From contig RQOL01000509.1 of the NCBI GenBank assembly GCA_013076295.1, positions 62,001-126,000 on the forward strand: 64,000 nt of DNA, written 5' to 3'. Below the pieces are notes generated by a model. It saw nothing but the letters and a program-made list of their open reading frames with translations, had not been told where the DNA came from and did no database searches. Position 1 is the first letter of the stretch; every line of letters begins with the position of its first letter. Position numbers and translations under genes: made by a program. The DNA comes from Sanderia malayensis. Taxonomy: Eukaryota > Cnidaria > Scyphozoa > Semaeostomeae > Pelagiidae. Shown one piece after another: positions 32,981 to 44,486 of the stretch.

Positions 32981-33570
32981 AATAGTTTATGAGAAAGCAC
33001 GTTTGAATCAACAAAACTTTTCAGCACATCGTAAAATATAACAACGCCATTCATATGTCAGGACTAATGTATTGAAAAATATAAATAAATGAAGTCGGAA
33101 CTCACGCATGCGTCCTTTGAAATTATCTGTTTTGCATTGTGTTTCAATTTTTTCGCTGGGTAGGGCTATATCAATGTTCATGAAACGTTACTGTAGCATG
33201 CTGTCAAGCTCTTCATTGTTGCCTGCACCAAATTAAGGGATCCATAGTTAATGTAATATCATAACAGCGGTAACCACAACTTTGGCGTTTTAAGATTTGT
33301 ACAAGAAGTTTCTCTGACTTTTGAGACATAAAGTTATCTTATTGCTTTCGGAGCCGAGAATTGTTGGATGGATCCATAGGCAGCGGCGACAACGTGGGGG
33401 CTTGGGGGTTCGAGTCCTTTCTGGAGAATGCTTAGTCCCCCTGGAAAACGTTTTTGGTTGTCCGAACATCGAAAATCCGAGAACTAAACATTTATTACAG
33501 CATAACTTTTATTGTTTATATATGGTTTTTTCTGTTTGTTCGCAAGCGTTCGTATTTTCAATTAGTTGTA
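32981..33570. other. unit E 5' part, before the retroelement insertion
   Basis: Repeats the start of units C and D (AGAAAGCACGTTTGAATCAA, CACGCATGCGTCCTTTGAAA, GACAACGTGGGGGCTTGGGG) up to the target site TCTATATGCA. No gene. Confidence 0.7.
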
Positions 33571-33852
33571 TCTATATGCAACTGTATCTAGAAGCGGAAT
33601 ACGTTTGGAAAACCAGAACACTTTAACCACGCCCTTCATTTTAAGATTAGGATATTGCAAGAAATTAAAAATTAAAGTATTGAATATTGAATAGTTTGTG
33701 TGACGCTGATAAAAATTAGGATAATTGGATGCATAAAGCTGCGAGAAAGAAGTTGGACCGTTCAACAAAAATTCGATTTAGGCTCTTAGGCCAACAAGAT
33801 TGCGGCTTCGGCTTCTCAGGTGTATCAAGAAACTTTTGAATCTGAAATCAAC

Positions 33853-35090
33853 ATGACAGCTCAAAATATCAACAATGATGTTTGTGGCACTTGCAAGAAA
33901 GGACAAGGCAAACGAGCAGCTAAGTGGATTCAGTGTACGAAGTGCTCAGTTTGGTATCACATTTCATGTGCTGGAGTATCCACAAGGCAATACAATCAGA
34001 TGAATGACTCAACTGAATGGTCTTGTAAACAATGTCGGAGAAATGGGCGAATGGACAATAACAAGCCAATATGGGGTCAATGTAAAGGTCAAAAGTCTGT
34101 TCGGGAAAAGATTTCTGCTGTGTATGAAGCTATCGTTAAATGGGATAAGAACATCATGAAAGTACCCAGGGAAAAAGTTGGTAAAAACTTTCTGAACGAG
34201 TTATGCAGACTCATAACTTTGTTCACTGAAAAAACTATATGGGAACCTCTGGCTTTCTCACTTGTTCACATATTTGTCCCATTGATGCTCCAAAAACCCT
34301 CTGCAAGATCTAAACCAAAAGAGAATTGCAAATATCTCCAGTCAAGGCTTGAGAAATGGGAACAAGGAAACCTGGATAACATCCTATCGGAATGCAAAGA
34401 AATCCAACTGAGAATTAAGAAACTGAATAAAACCAGCGAAAGCAACAAAAGGAAGCTGTTCTGTCGACTTATGCTGGAAGGGAAAATTGGCCAAGCTTCA
34501 AAACTTATTGACAATGCAAATCGAACTGGTCTTCTTCCAGTGAATGAAGATACCATCAGACAGCTTCAAGCTAAACATCCTCCTGCAATGAAACGATTTA
34601 AACCTGAAGTTAAACCATCAAGGGTTGAGCCTGTCATATTTGAAGCAATAGACAGTAAAACAGTTCAATCTATGGCAAAGAAAACATTTGGATCTGGTGG
34701 TCCTACATTGATAGATGCTGATTGTTGGAAACACATGCTATGTTCCCGAGGCTATGCTTCTTGTAGTGATTCACTTGCTCAGTCAATTGCTGATGCAACA
34801 AAGCGTATTTGCACAGAATCAGTCAATCCAGAAAGCCTCTCAGAACTTCTTGCCAGCAGACTTGTTCCACTCGACAAATGCCCCGGTATTCGGCCTATTG
34901 GGATTGGGGAGGCACTGAGAAGGATTATGGGAAAATGTGCTATTTCGGTGTTTAGAGATGACATCAAGCTAGCTTGTGGAACTCTTCAAACCTGTAGCGG
35001 GATGAAATCTGGAATAGAGGCAGCAGTTCATGCTATGGCTGATAAATTCGCAGAAGATAAGACGGAGGGTCTACTACTTGTAGATGCAAC
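33853..35090 (+). pseudogene. retroelement polyprotein, N-terminal part: PHD finger and RT start
   Basis: The frame is open from 33820, with the first ATG at 33853. Residues ~10-60 form a Cys4-His-Cys3 PHD finger (CGTCKKG, IQCTKCSVWYHISCAG, WSCKQC), a chromatin-reading zinc fold sometimes found in retroelement proteins. A basic, Lys-rich linker follows. The RT domain begins near CPGIRPIGIGEALRRIMGKC and runs to LLLVDA, the start of catalytic motif A, where the palindromic element interrupts it after the bases GATGCAAC. After the junction the frame reads into element sequence and stops at 35154. The part after 45234 is the continuation. Confidence 0.8.
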
Positions 35091-35701
35091 AGTAGGAGAT
35101 GAGGTGGGCGTCCGAGCGCACGCATGCGCAGTAGAATTTGTTATTTTATTTTAGTGTTAAGATCACGCATGCGCGAGAGTCTTCGAGAATTCAAAAGAAC
35201 ATGAACAGTAAAAAAATAATCGAAAACGAGAGGTTGTGGAAAGTTAGTTTGAAGTTGCAAAACATCACCAAAGCTGATAAAAAACCCATAAAAAGCTTAA
35301 TAACTAAAAAACGGTTTTGTTTATGAAAAAGATTTTTACACCAATAAAAAGAAAATCTCTTGATTATATTGAATGAATTGTTTCATATTTTTCATGCACT
35401 TATAAGATGATAAGAATTTGTTAAATAAATCGCAAGAAAACACAAAAATATCGAGGAACTGGCAAATTCACGTTCTCGGCTCGAGATTGAATTCAAAGAA
35501 CCAATCAGAAACTTTCGAATGTGGCGTTCGAATGTACGCGTCAAATCTCTGTCATGAGAAATCAGAAATTTCTAGAACTTTTCCGAGGGGAAATCCCCTG
35601 ACGTCACATTGAAAGATTTTTCTAGAAACAGAAAATCTCTGCAATCTGATTGGCTGATAGCCAAGATTTCGAGTCATTTTAAAACAAAACTTGAAATGGA
35701 T

Positions 35702-36125
35702 CAGGGTTGCCATTTGGCCTATTTGGAGGCCAAATTTGAAAAATCTGGCCTAATTGGAACTTGTTTGGCTACCGAAAAATTGGTTTGGCCTCCACAGTAA
35801 ATCTGGCCTAATTGAGAAATTCTGTCATAAATAATAGTTTCAGTCACAAATTCATCGAATTCACAAGTTTCATCCCTTCAGATCAAAGGAAAACCCGCTA
35901 CAACCGCTGACATCTGTCCATGACGTAATTATCTCATGGCGGCTCCTTGTATGTGTAATTTGCTTTTTGTACTTTAAACAATGCGTCTTTTGTTCTGAGA
36001 CACTGAATCCTTTGTTCTAAAACAATGACTTTTGTCTTTTGAAAATTTGGCTACAAGGGGCAAGAATTTGGCCTCCCGCGAATCTAACTCTGGCCTCCAC
36101 TGACCAAAGGGATGTGGCAACCCTG
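35702..36125. mobile_element. hAT-type MITE (424 bp) in left arm of the palindrome
   Basis: Ends CAGGGTTGCCA...TGGCAACCCTG with an exact 8 bp TSD AAATGGAT (35694-35701 and 36126-36133). The right arm of the palindrome has the empty site (CTTGAAATGGACATTATTC read in reverse at about 44617-44635). Confidence 0.92.
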
Positions 36126-36264
36126 AAATGGATATTATTCAAAACAAAATGTGCAAGCTGTTGAAGAAACTATTTTAACACGTTTCAAGAAAAAAGACGC
36201 CATGAAAAAGAGGCCATTTTCTGCATTAGCAAACAATAATATCTAAACCTTTTTATAAGCATTG

Positions 36265-36765
36265 TTATATCCTACTATATGGAAATGCTGGAGTACTATT
36301 AAATGTTCGTTCATACACTGCAGCATCCTCAGAATCACTAGCTTCCTCTTCTTCGTCATTCTTTGCTTGACGTATGATGAGATATTTTCTTTTCTCAATA
36401 GCATAATCTAAGGCCTCTTGCATATCCATATCATCTTCCCTCTGTGCTTTTTGCATCGTTGCTATAACTGCAGTTACAACAGCATCATTTTCAAAACTTC
36501 TATTATATAAAAATCTACGTCTGAAAACTTGCAATATGTTTTCATCTTCATCCACTTCCTTACGCATAGAAGGCCATACATTCCCTAAAGGAAGATCCTC
36601 ATCAGTGTTGACAGTTTCATCATTATCATGATCACTTTCAACTTCTATCTCATCATCTGAGTCAGACTCTTCACTGCTCTCCTCGTGCATCTCTTCTTCA
36701 TGTCGTGCAACATTACTTTTATACTTGGAAGAAAATTCACATTGATCACATTTATACTGACTCAT
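36265..36765 (-). CDS. C2H2 zinc-finger acidic protein (left arm copy)
   Basis: 166 aa from the ATG at 36765; the frame is open a little upstream without an ATG. One C2H2 finger at the N-terminus (YKCDQCEFSSKYKSNVARHE and then EEMH), a Glu/Asp-rich stretch (SSEESDSDDEIEVESDHD), then an amphipathic helical region (ILQVFRRRFLYNRSFENDAV) and a second acidic segment. A small DNA-binding protein with acidic tails, perhaps an accessory or regulatory protein of the element. It differs from the right-arm copy at a single residue (DHDND against DHDTD), so the arms are kept alike by recency or gene conversion. Confidence 0.7.
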   Translation of the reverse strand: MSQYKCDQCEFSSKYKSNVARHEEEMHEESSEESDSDDEIEVESDHDNDETVNTDEDLPLGNVWPSMRKEVDEDENILQVFRRRFLYNRSFENDAVVTAVIATMQKAQREDDMDMQEALDYAIEKRKYLIIRQAKNDEEEEASDSEDAAVYERTFNSTPAFPYSRI

Positions 36766-37049
36766 GGCTAGCTGGTTACTTATAATTACCAACTAACTCT
36801 TAAATCCCTGAATTCTAGAGTCTCAACTCGCTTGATTTAATAGATAAGTTCCTCCATTCAATATGATACGGGAGAGGGACTGAACGATATTTCCGAATAA
36901 ACAAAACTTAATGCTTGGATAATGCTAACTAATCCTGATTAATGACTACTCCATTCTAGCTAATCATTCCTAGTCATTACCTTCTCAATACTTGATCCTC
37001 AATACATCCTTGATTATCATTCCTAATCATTACCTGATCATTAGTTGAT

Positions 37050-37620
37050 CCTTCACTGACCCTTACTAATCCTTACCAATCATACCTTTTCATTACCTGA
37101 TCATTAGTAGATCCTTAACTGATCCTTGCTAGTCCTTATCAATCTTTCCTAATCATCATCTGATCATCAGTAGATCCTTAACTGATCCTTGATAATCCTT
37201 ACAGTCATTCATAGTCATTACTGATCATCAGTTGATCTTTAACTAATCCTCACTAATCCTAACTAATCATTCCTAATCATTACCTTCTCATTACTTGATC
37301 CTTAACTGATCCTCACTAATCCTAACTAATCATTCCTAATCATTACCTTATCATTACTTGATCCTTAACTGATCCTCACTAATCCTAACTAATCATTCCT
37401 AATCATTACCTTATCATTACTTGATCCTTAACTGATCCTCACTAATCCTAACTAATCATTCCTAATCATTACCTTATCATTACTTGATCCTTAAATAATC
37501 CTTTCTAATCCTAACTAATCATTCCTAATCATTACCTTATCATTACTTGATCCTTAACTGATCCTTACTAATCCAAACTATTCATTACTAATCATTACCT
37601 TATCATTATTTAATGGTAAT
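37050..37620. repeat. ~62 bp minisatellite at the palindrome centre
   Basis: Tandem units of CTAACTAATCATTCCTAATC, ATTACCTTATCATTACTTGA and TCCTTAACTGATCC, about eight, becoming degenerate to the left. It is followed by a short AT-rich self-complementary hinge (ATTTTATTAATGATAAAATC). Absent from the right arm, so it forms the loop. Confidence 0.85.
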
Positions 37621-38357
37621 GATTAAGGTAATGATTTTATTAATGATAAAATCATTAATAAAATCATTACCTTAAAAAATTACCTGGTAATGATAGGTAA
37701 TTTTTTAAGGTAATGATTAGGAATGATAATCAAGGATGTATTGAGGATCAAGTATTGAGAAGGTAATGACTAGGAATGATTAGCTAGAATGGAGTAGTCA
37801 TTAATCAGGATTAGTTAGCATTATCCAAGCATTAAGTTTTGTTTATTCGGAAATATCGTTCAGTCCCTCTCCCGTATCATATTGAATGGAGGAACTTATC
37901 TATAAAATCAAGCGAGTTGAGACTCTAGAATTCAGGGATTTAAGGGACCGGTCATTAAGTATCTACTAGGGGGGGCCGGAGTGATTTGGCAAATTTCGGC
38001 AAAAAATTTGGTGGCCCATCTCAAGCACTAAAAAAAAATTTCAAAGCCCATCTAAAAAAGCAGTAAAAATTTCATGGCCCCCCAAACTTGAACTACTCGA
38101 AAGGCATAAAAAAGAACCATTATTCTCCGTCTCCTCTTGAAACATTATATAATATATCAAAGGCTTACCATACCAAATCCACGCATGAGAATAATTCTTA
38201 CTTGCAAAGTGCACTAATTAGACCGTAAATATCACCATGAAACCTGAAGAACAAAATTAAAGGAATGTATCAATAAAGATTTGAGACAATTTTCTTCTAG
38301 AAATTGTTTTTAGTATAATAATAAATAAGATTCTTTGTTTTCAGACAAAAAACACTG

Positions 38358-41300
38358 TTAACTTACATAATTGGCTGCTCTATGATTGACTGCAACACGA
38401 CCACTTCTCAAAGTAGTAAATATACTGCTAGCATCAAAAGAATCTGCCTCTTCATCAGTACTTTCAGAGGATGAATCAGAAGGGTTCATATCTCTTATAA
38501 CGATATCCTCATCACTTGTTTCAGAATTCATATCTTTATCAGAATCTTGCTCTTGCATTGCTTGTTCCTGTGGTTCAACTTCCATATATTCAATTTCGTC
38601 ATCTCTATGGCCTGTGTCCATGGTAGCAATCAGATGGCTTTGAATTGCTTGAACCTTCTCAGCTTTTCTCAGCTTTAGCGTGTTCTTCAGATTAAAATGA
38701 GCCAAATACTTATCAAGCGTGTAAACTGTCAGTTTGGCAAGCATACCTTTGTGAAATAAATTCTTCCAGTCATAGTCAGCAAAACCTTTACTTTTTTCTT
38801 GGCGTTCTATATGTACTCTTTGCTCAGCTCTTTTCTTTTTTTTTATTGATAAATGTGTCAAGTGTTGAACATATTTTCTCACTTTATCTATTTCTACAAT
38901 GAACTTCTTTGAAAATGTGGCAATGTCACCCTCTTTATCCAATTTCCCCTCTTTAAACAAAATTTCAGCTTGTTTTCTAGGTTGAAAATCATCAATTTCT
39001 CGCTGCCTTCCATCTATTTCATTGGGAGTCAAAAACACACTTTTGTAGTGTAATCCTTCAGCATCATAGTCAGGATACGGTTTTGGTACCTTGGTACAAG
39101 GAGGTCCTACCCAATCCTTTGAGCAATAAATGCATTCTCCACAAGTGCATTTCACATATTCGATGTACTTTTCCCCTGTTTCCATGTGAGTTTCCATAAA
39201 CGTTTTCAATGAATGAAAATAGTTTTGACCAGGGCATGGCTTCCCTGAGCCTGCTTTGGAGATAAACTCCTTTAGAGATTTGTGATTCTTGAAAAACAAA
39301 TCTTCTGCACTATCAGATGTGTATGCCTTCATGAAACCTCCAGGAGCAACTGCTCCATCAATCCGGCAAGTTAGCTCTTCACAGACCTGAAAAGCGTTAT
39401 ATTTCATTCGATCATACTCATGCTGCTCCATTTCATCCAAACTAATGTTGGCAATTCGCTCCTCTGTTAATCCTTCAAATGGCATCCTGTATTCCCAATC
39501 AATGGCCCCCCCATCACATATTGCATCGCCAACATAACTCTGGCAACGCTCTACTTCATTTTGACTGCTATCACCACTTGCAAGATGATGTCTAATGTAG
39601 TAGTCTGCATTAGTAAGTAGAATAATCTCCGCACAGCGCAGTTTCACATCATGGTTAGAAACTCCGACACCAGGTCCACCATCAGTAAACTCTAGAATTC
39701 TGGATTTCAACTTTGGTAAAAAAGCAGCTATGTTATTAATAAACTGGCTGCATGACTGAAGAACACCTTTTATTACAATCCATATTTCAGAGTTTGCACT
39801 TGTACCTTGAAGCAACTTTGTTAATTCTTCAACTGAAGAAATTAGATTCTGGAGAATGTCAAGGTCAATGTCTGAAAAAATGCCAGCTGAGTTGTTGATA
39901 GCATCTTGAAATACATTAAGCATGAGATAAAGTTGTGAAGCCCTTGCAGTCTCATATTCTCTATAGAAGCAGTTACTATCTTCTAAGATATTCATGACAT
40001 CATCCTTGTTTGACATCAGGCAATAGAGCTTCACTTGGTCAGCTATTTTTATAAGTGCTGGAGTTGACATTGTAATTTCTTCTTTATTAACACAAAAGAG
40101 AAATGATTCCTCATACCTTAGTCTCATGAATTCTGAGGCCCACACAGATCCATTGCTGCCCACGAAATGCTTTGGTCTATTGAAAACTACAACATCACTA
40201 TCTGTTAGCTTAAGATTAGGCTTTCCGTCCTGCTCTTCGATTTTATATTCCATGATTCGGTTTACTCCGGGAGTAGCATTGACAAGTCTTTCAGGAAAGT
40301 CATATTTTGGAAGAACCCTTTGTTTGTTTAAATTACATGACTGGATTATACGGACATTTCGTGCACTCTGCATGCCTGCAACAAGAAGGTGAAAGTTTAT
40401 ATAATGAAAAACCTATAAAAAGTTGATTCTAAGATGCTAGAATATATTATTTTCTCAAACTCAAAGCCCTTCAATAAAAATTTTAGCTGTCAAATGTATA
40501 CAATAAAAGATATATTTGCTCTTACCTGTACTGGTTCCTGGGCATATGTAGGCTTTATCATCTCGAGATATGATGAAATTGTACTTTGCATCATTTTCAT
40601 TATTAAGTGTTCCACAATGTGCCATCAATATTCCCTTCTTGAAAGCACGTTGATAGTGTGTTAAAATATTTTCATTGTCCTGAAGTTTAGGTGGTTTCTT
40701 TGAACAGAAAAGGCCTAAGCCTAAATGTCTTTTGGCTTGAATTGATCTTTTGCTACGGGCTCTGGCTCTGTTAAATACAGTGGTTGATGATTTTATAGGC
40801 GTTAGGCCACGAGCGATTCGACTATTATTTGCAAGCTTAAGAAAATCTTTCTTTTTAACTCTGTGATGCATATACATAACATTATCATGGCGACGACCAT
40901 GAGCAGTTGCTTTACTTTCAATGCACTGTAAAATGTATTGCTCATCTGTTTCATCTAGCATTTGAGGTCTACCTGATCTAGTCTTGGGAAGACCAATACG
41001 GCGATCCTTAATCAGCTGTTGTTTCTTACGTTTTATCATTTTTTGCATGGGTTTGCACTGGTTATTTTCCAAAATCTTTTTTAGATTATCTTGTTGCATC
41101 ATTAAATCTTCAATTTCACTTTCAATTTCATTTATCTGTATGTCGTTCCACTTTTTAAATTTTTGGTTCCGTTTAAAGTTCAAATTGTTTATCCTTTTAG
41201 AAATATTATCTGCTCTGCTGGTAAGGTTTTTAGTCACCAGGCTATGTGCTTCACTTTCTACTTCATTCCTTTGTTCTATTGCTTGTAATACAGACTGGGT

Positions 41301-41927
41301 ATATGTTTCAATTCGTGAACTAATTCCTAGACTAGAAAGTTGCTGTCTGGTATGGGTGGCACCCAGGGCTACTTTGAGTATCTTCCTGTCCCAAGCAGAA
41401 TCCATATTCCTCAATAAACTTTCAACAAAATGTCTGGTGAGCTGCGACCCCTGCGTGTTACTTTCCTTTGTTATCATTTCTTCAAGGAAAAGATCTAAAT
41501 CAACTTCCTTTGACCGCAATATGATGTATTCACCATCAACAATGTAAACTGGGATTCCATGCTTTGGATGGCAAAGTAGTTCTATAAATGCTTTTTTCAT
41601 GTGAGAATCCTTGAGGCTTTCAATAGTTTTGTCCGGATGGAAAGACAAAAACATTGTGAATGCTTCCAAGAAAGGCAGATAAGAGCAACGCAGCTCTCTT
41701 CCATTGATATTGATAATGCAAAGCAACTCCTGAAGTACTGCTCGAAGACCTCTCAAATTGTTTTTGCGTGAAAGCAATTCTGGTGATTCAATTTTGGTGT
41801 CAAAAGATTTTATCTTTCTTGACAGTAACTCCTCAGCTGCATCCAGAGGACAAGCCTGAAGAGAACTGACAACATGTTCAGAAACTCTCGAGTTCTTTCG
41901 AATATCCGTTCTTGTTCTATTCATCAT
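38358..41927 (-). CDS. DDE-type transposase of the 6 kb element (two exons)
   Basis: Exon 1 is 41927-40526 and exon 2 is 40375-38358. Donor ACAG|GTAAGA and acceptor TTGCAG|GC, both phase 1, join as PGTSTG-MQSARN, giving ~1139 aa. N-terminal ~200 residues without known motif, then a Lys-rich coiled-coil-like region (~200-310) and a conserved block around GRRHDNVMYMHHRVKKKDFL. The likely catalytic core spans the splice: ISRDDKAYICPGTS (first Asp), FTDGGPGVGVSNHDV (second Asp) and GDSSQNEVER (Glu). A Cys-rich insert (CTCGECIYCSKDW) follows and the C-terminus is acidic. Proteins with the DGGPGVGV and NE-ER motifs are common, unnamed, in cnidarian gene predictions as I recall them. The gene is intact in this copy. 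Confidence 0.8.
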
Positions 41928-42309
41928 GCACGCGCCTATAATCTTTTTCCGTCAACTGCAGCAACTTCCTCCTTCCTCCATTTTTTCTCCAATTTTCTAA
42001 GTGCTAAATGCAAGTAATGCAAGTGATGCAAGCAGCAACAACAAAAGTGACGATTTTGATTCAACAACAACAACAAAGCAACATTTTCGAGGTCTCGTTC
42101 TGAAAACAAAACGCCCACAAAAGCCAAAAGCCCAAACTTAACCTGCACCTCGATCCTGCCCCTAATCCCAACCCCTATTCACCCCTATTTCAATCCGAAA
42201 TCTAATCCTGACTTCAACCCTGGAGCAAAAGCTTTCCTAACCCTTCCCCTGATCTTTTATCCCACCAAACCAAATGCCCCGAATATAACCAAGACGAGGC
42301 TACATTCTG
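41928..42309. promoter_or_regulatory. shared intergenic region between divergent transposon genes
   Basis: 382 bp between the two start codons of the 6 kb element, hence a likely bidirectional promoter. It contains CAA/AAC-rich repeats on one side and C-rich CCTAACCC-like runs (CTAATCCCAACCCCTATTCA) on the other. No specific factor site is claimed. Confidence 0.5.
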
Positions 42310-43707
42310 ATGGCAAAAATGGCTGGTGAAGATGAAATAAGAGATTTTCTGCAAAAGCACAACTTGCAGCAGTATTTCGATAAATTTATAGAATTGGGAT
42401 ATGATGATTTAACTCAGTTACAAGAAATGTTAACAGAGGAATTAAAAGAAGTTTCGAAAGATGCTGGTATGCTTAAACCAGGACACCAAAAAAGATTTGT
42501 GGCTGCTATCCAGATTCTGCAGTCAAAAGCAACCCATGGTGAGCCAAGCAGAAGCCAAAATAATGAATGTGCCATTGATGAAGATATTGCTTTGACGCCA
42601 AATATTACTGCTTGGCCACAAATTGCCAAGGATCTGTGGGTGCCAAATCCACTGACTGCAAGACTTAAATTTTATAATGATGTTTTAACAAGTCTCTTGG
42701 AAACAACATACCATCTGATAGCACCCATCCAATTTAAAAACTATGTAATTGAACAAAGAATTACACGTTGGAAAATCGAGACAGCAGTTCTAAGATTTGA
42801 ATATAAGACTGAAAATATTTTTGACAAAAACAGCAAAGATGGCAATGCTATGAATGTTCAAACATTCTCAGCAGAGTCATTCAACATTCGAATTGGCGAC
42901 AAATCTAAAGCAGAATCTGCCAAATGTATTGTTGATGGCATGGTGGTTGAGATGAATAGCCTCATAGATGATATAATAAAGCTGCGTTCATCTTTATTCA
43001 ACAAGCAGAATGAAGTTAAAGTTTGGAAGAATAATGAGTTAAAATATTATGATGATAAAATAACCCAGGTGAAAAAACTCTTGGTTTTATTGGAAAAATG
43101 CCAATCCAGCATTATTTCCAACATTAATTTGCTGAAAAGAAGAATACCCTGTGCTGCTGATTCTAGCAAAGAGACCCAACGTAAGCGAAAAAGGACATAT
43201 GAAAATAAGCAAAAGGCAATTAAGAGAAAATTGAAGCGATTACACAAAAATTCAAATGAGGTTTTAAAGATTATGACAAACGGCAAAGTGGAAGATCATT
43301 GTTCGCTTAAAAATGGAAGCAGATCACCATTAAAAATACATGAGCTTGCAAAAAAGGAAGGGCTAGTCCCCAGATATCACTTGGAAGCTTTGAAGTTTCT
43401 CATCTCAAACAACTGCTTTGATGGAGATGCTCTACCGACTGTTGAGAAGATGGCCAGCGATCTTGCTGCAAAGCAAACTGCTACACTCAAAACAAACAAA
43501 AGAAAATCATTGGAAAAACCTGTTAGCCAAAATCAGCGCAGCATCATTGACATGCTGACAAGAAAGACAACATCACCTGCCATGCCATCTGGTGTCCAGA
43601 AAGATCCTGTTCCAGTTGTTTCACTAGACCAGTCTGATTCTTCAGATGTTGAATCTGATTCTGGATCCTATTCTTCTTCTTCAAACTTGGATGAACTTGA
43701 CATTTAA
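42310..43707 (+). CDS. SAM-domain accessory protein of the 6 kb element
   Basis: 465 aa, single exon, ATG at 42310. Residues ~6-68 are a sterile alpha motif (EIRDFLQKHNLQQYFDKFIE, then GYDDLTQLQEM, EELKEV, GHQKRFVAAI), a protein-protein or RNA-binding module. The middle has no family I recognise (WPQIAKDLWVPNPL, FKNYVIEQRITRWK), then a long Lys-rich helical part with KKLLVLLEKCQSSIISNINL and KRKRTYENKQKAIKRKLKRL, which could be a coiled coil and nuclear localisation signal. The tail is Ser/Asp-rich. Encoded opposite the transposase inside the same TIRs, it is probably a mobility accessory protein; its exact role is unknown. Frame intact. Confidence 0.8.
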   Translation: MAKMAGEDEIRDFLQKHNLQQYFDKFIELGYDDLTQLQEMLTEELKEVSKDAGMLKPGHQKRFVAAIQILQSKATHGEPSRSQNNECAIDEDIALTPNITAWPQIAKDLWVPNPLTARLKFYNDVLTSLLETTYHLIAPIQFKNYVIEQRITRWKIETAVLRFEYKTENIFDKNSKDGNAMNVQTFSAESFNIRIGDKSKAESAKCIVDGMVVEMNSLIDDIIKLRSSLFNKQNEVKVWKNNELKYYDDKITQVKKLLVLLEKCQSSIISNINLLKRRIPCAADSSKETQRKRKRTYENKQKAIKRKLKRLHKNSNEVLKIMTNGKVEDHCSLKNGSRSPLKIHELAKKEGLVPRYHLEALKFLISNNCFDGDALPTVEKMASDLAAKQTATLKTNKRKSLEKPVSQNQRSIIDMLTRKTTSPAMPSGVQKDPVPVVSLDQSDSSDVESDSGSYSSSSNLDELDI

Positions 43708-43985
43708 TACTAATTCTCTAAGAAATACTCTGACAATGGGTGCTAAAATAGTTATTTGTGTTCTTTGAGAATATTCTCAGTTTTCTTTTCATTAACAATT
43801 TTTTTTTTGAGAACTTTGAAAAAATATTTTGCGGCCCATCCAGTTGCAAAGAAAAAATTTGGCAGCCCATCTACATAGCCAAAATAAATTTCATGGCCCA
43901 TGCCAAATCACTCCGGCCCCCCCTAGTAGATACTTAATGACCGGTCCCTAAGAGTTAGTTGGTAATTATAAGTAACCAGCTAGCC

Positions 43986-44486
43986 ATGAGTCAGTATAAA
44001 TGTGATCAATGTGAATTTTCTTCCAAGTATAAAAGTAATGTTGCACGACATGAAGAAGAGATGCACGAGGAGAGCAGTGAAGAGTCTGACTCAGATGATG
44101 AGATAGAAGTTGAAAGTGATCATGATACTGATGAAACTGTCAACACTGATGAGGATCTTCCTTTAGGGAATGTATGGCCTTCTATGCGTAAGGAAGTGGA
44201 TGAAGATGAAAACATATTGCAAGTTTTCAGACGTAGATTTTTATATAATAGAAGTTTTGAAAATGATGCTGTTGTAACTGCAGTTATAGCAACGATGCAA
44301 AAAGCACAGAGGGAAGATGATATGGATATGCAAGAGGCCTTAGATTATGCTATTGAGAAAAGAAAATATCTCATCATACGTCAAGCAAAGAATGACGAAG
44401 AAGAGGAAGCTAGTGATTCTGAGGATGCTGCAGTGTATGAACGAACATTTAATAGTACTCCAGCATTTCCATATAGTAGGATATAA
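43986..44486 (+). CDS. C2H2 zinc-finger acidic protein (right arm copy)
   Basis: 166 aa, the mirror copy of the gene at 36765-36265. Same finger, acidic stretches and C-terminus (FNSTPAFPYSRI). One amino-acid difference. It reads toward the right end of the palindromic element; its start codon lies only 37 bp inside the junction with the 6 kb element, so its promoter has probably been replaced or separated by that insertion. Confidence 0.7.
   Translation: MSQYKCDQCEFSSKYKSNVARHEEEMHEESSEESDSDDEIEVESDHDTDETVNTDEDLPLGNVWPSMRKEVDEDENILQVFRRRFLYNRSFENDAVVTAVIATMQKAQREDDMDMQEALDYAIEKRKYLIIRQAKNDEEEEASDSEDAAVYERTFNSTPAFPYSRI

Larger units (their letters stand above)
37944..43948. mobile_element. 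6005 bp DNA transposon with divergent transposase and SAM-protein genes
   Basis: Ends GGGACCGGTCATTAAGTATC and exact inverse, a ~48 bp perfect TIR running to GGAGTGATTTGGCA. Subterminal GGCCCATCT and AATTTCATGGCCC repeats lie on both sides. Flanked by TAA on both sides (37941-37943 and 43949-43951), a 3 bp TSD; removal restores the right arm of the palindrome exactly. Two genes are arranged head to head. The ends and TSD do not match a superfamily I can name with confidence; PIF/Harbinger also use 3 bp TWA targets but the transposase here looks different. Confidence 0.9.

Noticed and set aside
35138..35800. Short ORFs in the palindrome arms (e.g. 35418-35612, mirrored at 44707-44901)
   Set aside because: They are mirrored only because the arms are inverted copies; no recognisable protein features.
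40984..41547. 187-codon plus-strand ORF
   Set aside because: Antisense shadow of the transposase exon 1; composition (Cys/Phe/Ser-rich) is typical of a reverse-strand reading of Lys-rich coding sequence.
41928..42309. Additional small gene (minus ORF 41936-42148)
   Set aside because: Lies wholly in the divergent intergenic region, with Leu/His runs from CAA/GCA repeats; no support.
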